The notes under the pieces: model-generated | What the model was told of the DNA's origin: nothing | Database searches by the model: none | What the model saw: only the letters and a program-made list of their open reading frames with translations | Program-made: the position numbers and the translations under genes | Part shown: one piece after another, positions 1 through 5,595 of the stretch | How the letters are laid out: the number at the start of each line of letters is the position of its first letter | Numbering within the stretch: position 1 is the stretch's first letter | DNA from: Thermohalobaculum sp038528605 | Lineage (GTDB): Bacteria > Pseudomonadota > Alphaproteobacteria > Rhodobacterales > Rhodobacteraceae | NCBI GenBank assembly: GCA_038528605.1 | Contig: JBCBEP010000141.1 | Location: 1 to 7,811, forward strand | Length of the DNA stretch: 7,811 nt | Direction of reading: 5' to 3'

Positions 1-1
1 C

Positions 2-988
2 GCCGCTGCCGCCATGGCCGTGGCCCTGACCGCGCCGGCCATGGCCGACGAGCGGACCAACCCCGATGAGCTCTTCTTCGGCATCCTGTCGACCGAGAGC
101 TCCAGCGCCCAGCGCGAGAAGTGGGGCCCGTTCCTCGTTGCCATGGAAGAAGCGCTCGGCATGCCGGTGAAGCCGTTCTTCGCGGCCGACTATGCGGGTG
201 TGATCGAGGGCATGCGCTTCGATAAGGTCGACGTGGTCTGGTACGGCAACAAGTCGGCCATGGTCGCCGTGGACCGCGCCGGCGCCGAGATCTTCGCGCA
301 GACCACCGAGAGCACGGGCGACCAGGGCTACTGGTCGGTCATGGTCACGCACAAGGACAGCGGCCTGACCTACGAAGACGTCATGAAGTGCGACCAGACG
401 CTCGATTTCGGCATCGGCGATCCGAACTCGACCTCGGGCTTCCTCGTGCCCTCGACCTTCGTGTTCGCCAAGGAAGGCGTGGCCCCGCGCGACTGCTTCA
501 AGACCGTGCGCAACGCGAACCACGAGACCAACCTGATCTCGGTTGCGACCCAGCAGGTCGATGCGGCCGTCGCGTCCTCGACCGGCATGTACTCCCGCCT
601 CAAGACCGCCAAGCCGGAGCTCTTCGCCGAGCTCAAGGAGATCTGGCGCTCGCCCCTCATCGCTTCCGACCCGATGGCATGGCGCCCGGAGCTCGACCCG
701 GCGCTCAAGGCCAAGATCATGAGCTTCTTCATGACCTATGGCCGCCACGGCACCGATGAAGAGGTGAAGGAAGCCCGCGAGACGCTGGCGATCATCGACA
801 TGGGCCCGTTCATCCCGTCCTCGAACGCCCAGCTCTGGCCGTTCTACGAGATGGACCAGATCCGTCAGCGCATGTCGATCCAGGGCGATGAGACGTTCTC
901 CGAGGAGGAGAAGACCGCGAAGATCGCCGAGATCGACGAGAAGATCGCCGAGATCCGCGCCGCTGCGGAAGCCCGCCCGCGCAAGTGA
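2..988 (+). CDS. phnD: Phosphonate ABC transporter substrate-binding protein PhnD (5' partial)
   Basis: Periplasmic binding protein that captures phosphonates and passes them to the PhnE/PhnC transporter. The frame is open to the left edge, where an Ala-rich stretch continues into a signal peptide h-region, so the true start lies outside the window. The likely signal peptidase cut is after APAMA, before DERTNP. Numbering from the first visible Met (base 14), PhnD hallmarks are DYAG (59-62), WYGN (77-80), GDPNSTSGFLVP (135-146), NHETN (169-173) and SPLIASDP (213-220). They match remembered E. coli PhnD almost word for word, including the phosphonate-binding Ser-Thr-Ser and the pocket His and Asp. 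The position equivalent to E. coli Glu177 is Thr190 or Gly191 here, which may change ligand choice. Two cysteines (126 and 161) could form a periplasmic disulfide. The C-terminus is a charged helix with a 7-residue KIAEI repeat, mirrored by a 15-base repeat at 920-934 and 941-955. phnE follows on the same strand. Family assignment is very secure; the exact ligand is not. Confidence 0.95.
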   Translation, partial: AAAAMAVALTAPAMADERTNPDELFFGILSTESSSAQREKWGPFLVAMEEALGMPVKPFFAADYAGVIEGMRFDKVDVVWYGNKSAMVAVDRAGAEIFAQTTESTGDQGYWSVMVTHKDSGLTYEDVMKCDQTLDFGIGDPNSTSGFLVPSTFVFAKEGVAPRDCFKTVRNANHETNLISVATQQVDAAVASSTGMYSRLKTAKPELFAELKEIWRSPLIASDPMAWRPELDPALKAKIMSFFMTYGRHGTDEEVKEARETLAIIDMGPFIPSSNAQLWPFYEMDQIRQRMSIQGDETFSEEEKTAKIAEIDEKIAEIRAAAEARPRK

Positions 989-1000
989 CCCTCGCGCCTC

Positions 1001-1026
1001 TGGCCCCCGCGCTCATGCGGGGGCCA
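1001..1026 (+). promoter_or_regulatory. Perfect hairpin between phnD and phnE
   Basis: Stem TGGCCCCCGC (1001-1010) pairs without mismatch to GCGGGGGCCA (1017-1026) around the loop GCTCAT. It lies 13 bases after the phnD stop and 21 bases before the phnE start. No run of T follows, so it is not a classic intrinsic terminator. In binding-protein operons such structures usually protect the 3' end of the upstream message or reduce read-through, giving more binding protein than permease. The structure is seen in the sequence; the function is inferred. Confidence 0.75.
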
Positions 1027-1047
1027 TCCTCCTGACGGATCCGTTCC

Positions 1048-1980
1048 ATGACCGACGCCACGCTGAGAACGACGCTGGGAACCACGCTGGACGATATCGA
1101 GGTCCCCGGTCGCACGACCAAAGAGAAGACCTTCGACGCGCTTCTCTGGGGCTCGTTCCTCGTGCTCCTCGTCTGGAGCTTCGTGCCGTCGGACATGAAC
1201 CGCTTCGGCGAGGTGTTCTTCGGCAGCGATAACATGGCGCTGCTGCTGGCAGACTTCTTCGAGCCGAACTTCCGGTACTGGAAGAGCTATCTCGAGCTGA
1301 TGCTCGAGTCGGTGCAGATGGCGGTCTGGGGCTCGTTCCTCTCGGTCGTCCTAGCCGTGCCGTTCGGCCTGCTGTCCTCCACGAACCTTGCGCCGAGCTG
1401 GATCGTCTTTCCGGTGCGCCGGCTGATGGATGCGGCGCGCGCGATCAACGAGCTGGTCTTCGCGCTGATCTTCGTGGCTGCGGTGGGCCTCGGCCCGCTG
1501 GCGGGCGTGATGGCGCTGACGATCCACACCACGGGCACCCTCGCGAAGCTGTTCTCGGAAGCGGTGGAGGCGATCGACCCGCGCCCCGTGGAGGGCATTC
1601 GCGCGACAGGCTCCTCGCGGCTGCAGGAGATCATCTTCGGGGTGATCCCGCAGGTGATGCCGCTCTGGATCTCGTTCTCGCTCTACCGCTTCGAGGCCAA
1701 CGTACGTTCGGCCACCGTGCTTGGCATCGTGGGGGCGGGCGGCATCGGCATGTCGCTCTCGGAGTCGCTGCGCGGTTTCGACTATGCCTCGGGCGGCGCG
1801 ATCCTCCTTATCATCCTCGTCACCGTCTCGCTCTTCGACATCTTCGGCTCGCTGCTGCGCCGCGTGGTGATCGACGGCGAGGACCATATGCGCTTCGCTG
1901 CCTATCTCGGCTTCATGGTGGTCCTGATCGTCTTCATCGAGCTGGTGCTTGCCGGAGTGTTCGACACCCCGCCCGTCTAG
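1048..1980 (+). CDS. phnE: Phosphonate ABC transporter permease PhnE
   Basis: Inner-membrane permease that carries phosphonate delivered by PhnD, powered by the PhnC ATPase (not in the window). It has 310 residues. A cytoplasmic N-terminus of about 30 residues is followed by a first helix (about 32-47). The core helices then lead to the ABC-permease EAA loop: E171-A172, G183 and the IPQ at 200-202, which is the site that docks the ATPase. LGIVGAGGIG (225-234) is the typical PhnE signature just after it. An additional strongly hydrophobic helix (about 282-305) extends beyond the end I would expect for E. coli-type PhnE, giving seven predicted helices. The ATG at 1048 has only a weak GGA about 8 bases upstream; the gap to phnD is 59 bases and contains a hairpin. 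Many alphaproteobacteria have two adjacent permease genes; here only one is present before a convergent gene. The stop codon overlaps the opposite LysR stop. Confidence 0.93.
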   Translation: MTDATLRTTLGTTLDDIEVPGRTTKEKTFDALLWGSFLVLLVWSFVPSDMNRFGEVFFGSDNMALLLADFFEPNFRYWKSYLELMLESVQMAVWGSFLSVVLAVPFGLLSSTNLAPSWIVFPVRRLMDAARAINELVFALIFVAAVGLGPLAGVMALTIHTTGTLAKLFSEAVEAIDPRPVEGIRATGSSRLQEIIFGVIPQVMPLWISFSLYRFEANVRSATVLGIVGAGGIGMSLSESLRGFDYASGGAILLIILVTVSLFDIFGSLLRRVVIDGEDHMRFAAYLGFMVVLIVFIELVLAGVFDTPPV

Positions 1981-2918
1981 GTAGCGGGCTCGCTCCGTTC
2001 AGGCGGGGCGACCTCCTTCGGCGCCAGGGCCGGGACGTTCTTCAACTTCGCGGCGAGAAAGTCGGTGAAGGCACGCACCCGCGGCGGTGTCTGCGGCGCC
2101 GGGGAGCGAACGGCGAAGATCCGCCATTCCGGCAGCACCGTATGATCCTCGAGCAGGGGTACGAGGGTGCCCGCCTCCAGATGCTCGGCGATCTCCCACC
2201 GACACTTCCTGGCCACCCCGAGGCCCGAAAGGGCCGCCTCCGTGATCCCCTCCGCCAGGTTGGTGGCGAAATTGCCGGCGATCCGAGCCTCGATGGTGTC
2301 TCCGCCAGGGCCACGGAACCGCCATGTGCGGATATCGGCGCGCGCGAGGCAGTTGTGCTGCTTGAGGGCGCCTAGACTTTCGGGCCGCCCGTGCCGCTCG
2401 ATATAGCCCGGTGAGGCGACGACCATCCGCGGGCTCTCCGCCAGCGCGCGCGCCTTCAGGGTGGAGGGGGCGAGTTCCCCTAGGCGGATGGCGAGATCGA
2501 AGCCCTGCTCGACGATGTCGACCACCCCATCGCTCATGTCGAGCTGGATCGAAACGCTGGGATAGGTCGCGAGGAACTCGTGGACGAAAGGGGCGATCAG
2601 CTTGCGCCCGAAGGAGGCGGAGCTGGCAATCCGCAGCTCCCCCTGGATCGTCTCGGGGTTGCCCTGCATGTCCGCGAACGCGTCTTCGACATCGGCGATG
2701 ATGCGCTTGGCATGGGCGAGGAACACCTCCCCGTCCGCCGAGAGGGAGACGGCGCGCGTGGTGCGATGGAGGAGTTGCGCGCCGACCACGCCCTCCAGCG
2801 CGCGGATGCGCTGGGTGGCCGCTGTGGCCGAGAGGCCGAACTCCGCCCCCGCCCGCCCGATGGCGCCGAGCGCCGCCACCCGCACGAAGAGCTTCACCGA
2901 TTTGAGGTCGAGATCCAT
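1977..2918 (-). CDS. LysR-type transcriptional regulator
   Basis: DNA-binding regulator of 313 residues, a normal LysR length. The N-terminal winged helix-turn-helix covers about residues 5-63 (FVRVAALGAIGRAGAEFGLS, then ATAATQRIRALE and the wing LLHRTTRAVSLS). A linker helix (about 64-90) is followed by the periplasmic-binding-protein-like effector domain from about 92 to 290, with the typical GELRIASS opening and DLAIRLGEL motif of the CrgA/DmlR-like group. A Pro/Glu/Ala-rich tail ends the protein. The gene is divergent from the secreted cupin gene, with about 120 bp between starts, so that gene and its own promoter are the likeliest targets. It is convergent with phnE and overlaps it by 4 bases, which makes phosphonate control less likely though not excluded. 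The effector cannot be told from the sequence. Confidence 0.93.
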   Translation of the reverse strand: MDLDLKSVKLFVRVAALGAIGRAGAEFGLSATAATQRIRALEGVVGAQLLHRTTRAVSLSADGEVFLAHAKRIIADVEDAFADMQGNPETIQGELRIASSASFGRKLIAPFVHEFLATYPSVSIQLDMSDGVVDIVEQGFDLAIRLGELAPSTLKARALAESPRMVVASPGYIERHGRPESLGALKQHNCLARADIRTWRFRGPGGDTIEARIAGNFATNLAEGITEAALSGLGVARKCRWEIAEHLEAGTLVPLLEDHTVLPEWRIFAVRSPAPQTPPRVRAFTDFLAAKLKNVPALAPKEVAPPERSEPAT

Positions 2919-3041
2919 TGTGAAGCGATAGCGGATAGTGTTTCAGCCATGAAGTAGATTGTTTGTAGAGAGCCAGGCTTCACTTTCACGCGCGAGCGTG
3001 CCGCTGGGCCGCACGAGAACCGTGATCCGATGGAGCCGCCC
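2919..3041. promoter_or_regulatory. Divergent LysR-cupin control region
   Basis: This spacer separates two outward-facing starts and is more AT-rich in its left half than the coding flanks. Visible symmetry includes TGAA (2921-2924) with TTCA (2942-2945), TGAAG (2950-2954) with CTTCA (2978-2982), the short dyad AGCC-A-GGCT (2971-2979), and the hairpin-like CACGC-GCGA-GCGTG (2987-3000). LysR proteins usually bind interrupted dyads in such spacers, so one of the TGAA/TTCA arrangements may be the operator. I could not place convincing -35/-10 boxes on either strand. Confidence 0.45.
3032..3035 (+). promoter_or_regulatory. Shine-Dalgarno deciding the cupin start
   Basis: GGAG lies 6 bases before the ATG at 3042. 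An in-frame ATG at 3030 overlaps this element and has no ribosome binding site of its own. Starting at 3042 also gives a cleaner signal peptide, so 3042 is preferred. Confidence 0.7.
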
Positions 3042-3887
3042 ATGTCCGCCCGCCCCTTCCTCACTGCGCTGTCGATCGCTCTGGCTCTCACTGTGGGGAC
3101 GGCGGCTGCGGAGCCGGTGGTGGAAGTCGTCCCCCGTTCGGAGATCGAACTGCAGCCGCTCAACCCGCTGCGGGGCGATCTCAGCCCGAAGGCCGGCGTT
3201 CTCTGGGGCGATATCAAGCAGGATGTGCCCACCGGCACGCTCATTGAATTCGTCGACGGGTTCGCGTCGCCGCCGCATATCCACAACATCACCTATCGCG
3301 CCGTGGTGATCAGCGGGTCGGTCCACAACGACGATCCGGACGCGGCGCGGATGTGGATGGGCCCGGGCTCGTTCTGGACCCAGCCTGCGGGCGAGAACCA
3401 CATCACCGCCGCGCTCGAAGGCAGCAGGGCCACTGCGTTCCTCGAGATCCTGTCGGGCCCCTATCTCGTGCGTCCCGCCGAGGAGGAGTTCGACAACGGC
3501 GAACGGCCCATCAACATCGAAGCGCGCAACATCATCTGGCTCAACGCGGCCGATGTCGCCTGGCTTGATCCGGAGGATACGCTGGGTGTTGATGGGCCCG
3601 AGATCGCGTTCCTTTGGGGCACACCAAACGGCGACGAGAAGAACGGCACCTTCCTGAAGCTGCCTGCAGGCTTCGCAGGCGCCCTGCAGGGCAACGGCGC
3701 CTGGCTCCGCGCCGTCCTCATTTCCGGACAGGCCACGCACACCGCCGACAGCGCAGAAGCCCTTCTCGACCCGGGCAGCTACTTCGGCGCTGAAGGCGAC
3801 GCCACCCACCAGGTCACCTGCGCCGCAACAGCCGACTGCCTCTTCTACGTCTCCACCGAGGGCCGCTACAGGTTGGGCCTCCGCTGA
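3042..3887 (+). CDS. Secreted bicupin protein, DUF4437-like
   Basis: Exported protein of 281 residues. The signal peptide is MSARP plus a hydrophobic core ending TAAA, with likely cleavage before EPVVEVV (about residue 24). Two cupin-type beta-barrel halves follow. The first contains PPHIHNITYR (His79 and His81), then Ser-Val-His95-Asn-Asp and GENHIT (His120), a plausible metal set. The second half (about 165-281) has His233 and His256 but no HxH motif, and Cys260 and Cys266 may form a disulfide in the periplasm. The WGD..., DGFASPPHIHN and FDNGERPIN stretches resemble the DUF4437 family from memory; no enzyme activity is established that I can cite, and ChrR-like anti-sigma cupins are a more distant comparison. 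It is divergent from a LysR gene, its probable regulator. Fold is fairly sure; function is unknown. Confidence 0.85.
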   Translation: MSARPFLTALSIALALTVGTAAAEPVVEVVPRSEIELQPLNPLRGDLSPKAGVLWGDIKQDVPTGTLIEFVDGFASPPHIHNITYRAVVISGSVHNDDPDAARMWMGPGSFWTQPAGENHITAALEGSRATAFLEILSGPYLVRPAEEEFDNGERPINIEARNIIWLNAADVAWLDPEDTLGVDGPEIAFLWGTPNGDEKNGTFLKLPAGFAGALQGNGAWLRAVLISGQATHTADSAEALLDPGSYFGAEGDATHQVTCAATADCLFYVSTEGRYRLGLR

Positions 3888-4021
3888 ATTGTTTCAGACC
3901 CCGGTCTAATGAGACGACACGCACTCATGGCAGCGATCTGAGAAAGACAAGAGCATCGCGGCCTCCGCGCGTCTCGCGACACGTGCGGTAGGCTGCGTGT
4001 GGGATTTCGTCTTGGCTTGTT
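3888..4021. other. Convergent intergenic spacer
   Basis: This 134-base spacer lies between the cupin stop and the stop of the ArnE/F-like gene and marks the left edge of the lower-GC block. It holds only weak symmetry: AGAC-CCCG-GTCT (3896-3907) and CGCGG-CCT-CCGCG (3957-3969). Neither is followed by a clear T run on either strand, so no confident intrinsic terminator is called. No gene is seen here. Confidence 0.5.
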
Positions 4022-4378
4022 TCATGGGCGAGACCCCAGCGTTACGATTAGGCCACTGATGATCAGGGCTGAGCCGAGAAAGAAGCCGGTCGAAAGCTTC
4101 TCGCCGAAGAGAACCATGGCGGCTACCGGCACGATCACAAAAGATAGGGACATCAGCATATAGGCTTGAGAGAGGGCCAGCTCGCGGAGTGCAAGCACCC
4201 ACATGATCGTCGCAACGCCATATATGCCCAACGCAATCCCAAAAATCACGATCGTGCGCCAGTCACTGATAATCGATGTGATCGGCTCTCCGCTGATACG
4301 CTCCGCGGTGATTTTGAACAGAATCTGACCGCAGGCAATAAAGAGGACCACGCAGACTGCTAGTATCAAAGGTGGCAT
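4022..4378 (-). CDS. ArnE/ArnF-like small membrane flippase subunit (SMR/EamA fold)
   Basis: Protein of 118 residues predicted as four membrane helices (about 3-21, 43-64, 71-91, 97-115). FIACGQILFK (13-22) and the later AY-LMSLSFV, FGEKL and SALIISGLIVTLGS blocks follow remembered ArnE, the subunit that moves aminoarabinose-phosphoundecaprenol across the inner membrane. The essential Glu14 of drug-exporting SMR proteins such as EmrE is replaced by Ile14, which argues against a proton-driven multidrug pump. It is the last gene of the glycosyltransferase block, 78 bases after the GT2 stop, and fits the role of flipping the lipid-linked sugar made by that enzyme. An in-frame TGA lies just upstream and no other start codon lies between it and the ATG at 4378. 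The best Shine-Dalgarno for this start, GAGGAG, is rather distant (about 11 bases). E. coli uses an ArnE-ArnF pair; only one subunit is seen here. Confidence 0.82.
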   Translation of the reverse strand: MPPLILAVCVVLFIACGQILFKITAERISGEPITSIISDWRTIVIFGIALGIYGVATIMWVLALRELALSQAYMLMSLSFVIVPVAAMVLFGEKLSTGFFLGSALIISGLIVTLGSRP

Positions 4379-4406
4379 TTTGAGCGATACTCCTCACGAG
4401 CTGCAT
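4263..4406 (-). CDS. Possible small overlapping ORF ahead of the flippase gene
   Basis: GAAGGAGG with 5 bases of spacing precedes an ATG at 4406, a better ribosome site than that of the flippase gene. The frame runs 47 codons (beginning MQLVRSIAQN) and overlaps the first 116 bases of the flippase gene in another frame. The product shows no domain or membrane helix and reads like out-of-frame sequence. It may be an accident, a translated lead-in that couples translation, or a ribosome standby site for the start at 4378. Existence as a protein is doubtful. Confidence 0.22.
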   Translation of the reverse strand: MQLVRSIAQNATFDTSSLRGPLYCLRSDSVQNHRGAYQRRADHIDYQ

Positions 4407-4456
4407 ATCTTCCTCCTTCAAATTGCACTGAAATTCGAGTAGTGGCCAAGGCGAAA

Positions 4457-5512
4457 TCAATTGACTTTACTAGCATCGGCATCATCCGAGCCTGATCTGA
4501 TGGTCTTCTCCTCAGTGGGCTGTTGCTGACGACGGAGGCGGCCGTCCGGATCGAGCGTCGCCAACACGGTCTGCCTCTGTACCGGTCGCTTGGGTTCGGC
4601 AGCAATGTCGTAACCGAAGAAAAACAGGAGCATTTGGATGCCAACAATCAGCGGGAGTACCGATAGCATCACAGTCCCTGTCGTTGCGGGTACGCCGGTT
4701 GTGAGCGAATTCAGCCATCCGAGAATACCAAACACTGTGCCAAACAAGAGAAAAGTCATGCCAATCAAAAAATTTGCGGAAGCAATATTGAAGTCTCGCA
4801 ATAGGTAGGAGTAAACGATGCGCCGCAGTGTCGCCTTCACGTGTTTTCCAATAAACTCGCCGAGTACTTTGCTGATCTTGAGCCCGCTTACTTCGTCGCC
4901 ATATACCGCACGCATCGGCACGTCGATCACCACGGCTCTCAAATCGCTGAGTCGGATCAAAACGTCAGTCTCAAAGAAGTAACGCTCTGAAAGTGAATCT
5001 AAGTCAAGCGCATTGAGTGTGCGTGTATGTATTGCGGTATATCCGTTCGTTGGATCAAAAACACTCCAATAACCACTCGAGAGCTTTGTCATGAAGCTTA
5101 GTGCTGCATTTCCAATAAGACGGAGCCACGGCATGTTCTTTATCGCCGTAGAGGAAAAGAAGCGGTTACCCTTGGCGTAGTCGGCCTCTCCGGCCACGAT
5201 TGGGCTGATGAAGAGAGGGATGAGAGCGGGGTCCATCTGCCCGTCTCCATCGACCTTAACGACGATATCAAGCTCATCGTTGAGAGCGGCGCGGTACCCG
5301 GTCACAACCGCACCGCCAACCCCTTTGTTGACGCTATGACGCAAGACCGTGACGCGGGGATCGCTCACAGCTTGCTCGATCAGGTCCCCCGAGCGCACCG
5401 GACAACAGTCATCTACCGCGTAGATGCGATCCACCTCAGGTCCTATTGCGCCAATCACATCGAGCACGTGTGAACGTACTTTGAAGCACGGAATGACTAC
5501 GCCTATGCGCAT
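4457..5512 (-). CDS. GT2-family glycosyltransferase with C-terminal membrane anchor (GtrB/DPM1-like)
   Basis: Likely transfers a sugar from a nucleotide-sugar donor to a polyprenyl phosphate on the cytoplasmic face of the inner membrane. It has 351 residues. The GT-A domain covers about 1-235: VVIPCF near the start, the donor-binding VDD (33-35), NKGVGGAVVTGY (62-73), the metal-binding DGD (88-90) within VDGDGQMDP, and DPTNGYTAI (153-161). Two helices follow (about 246-268 and 280-302), as in GtrB and Dpm1-like enzymes. A polar tail of about 48 residues, rich in Arg, Gln and Asp, probably lies in the cytoplasm and has no obvious domain. The start at 5512 has AAGGA about 11 bases upstream. The gene lies 83 bases after the DUF2142 gene and before the ArnE/F-like gene on the same strand, so co-transcription is likely. 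G+C is low for the window (22/60 in 4741-4800; 25/60 in 5041-5100). Sugar and exact acceptor are unknown. Confidence 0.9.
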   Translation of the reverse strand: MRIGVVIPCFKVRSHVLDVIGAIGPEVDRIYAVDDCCPVRSGDLIEQAVSDPRVTVLRHSVNKGVGGAVVTGYRAALNDELDIVVKVDGDGQMDPALIPLFISPIVAGEADYAKGNRFFSSTAIKNMPWLRLIGNAALSFMTKLSSGYWSVFDPTNGYTAIHTRTLNALDLDSLSERYFFETDVLIRLSDLRAVVIDVPMRAVYGDEVSGLKISKVLGEFIGKHVKATLRRIVYSYLLRDFNIASANFLIGMTFLLFGTVFGILGWLNSLTTGVPATTGTVMLSVLPLIVGIQMLLFFFGYDIAAEPKRPVQRQTVLATLDPDGRLRRQQQPTEEKTIRSGSDDADASKVN

Positions 5513-5595
5513 CGACCCTTGGTTCCTTTTTCACGATCCTGCGCGGTTTGTTCGCATTTTTGTTCGTTCAGGCCGCGTTGAAGAGCCTTCTCGAG

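Noticed and set aside
370..732. Open frames on both strands inside phnD
   Set aside because: They are shadows of a well-conserved PhnD frame and have no ribosome site or recognisable motif.
3030..3032. ATG at 3030 as the bicupin start
   Set aside because: It overlaps the GGAG that serves the ATG at 3042 and has no ribosome site of its own.
2943..3809. 288-codon open frame on the minus strand opposite the bicupin gene
   Set aside because: Long antisense frames are common in GC-rich coding DNA. The product shows no domain, is Arg/Gly-rich, and the sense strand has a clear signal peptide, cupin motifs and ribosome site.
3888..4021. Intrinsic terminators for the convergent cupin and flippase genes
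   Set aside because: Only 4-5 bp stems without T runs could be found, too weak to call.
3906..4202. 98-codon minus-strand frame across the spacer and flippase 3' end
   Set aside because: Overlaps the flippase gene in another frame, has no membrane or domain features, and reads like out-of-frame sequence.
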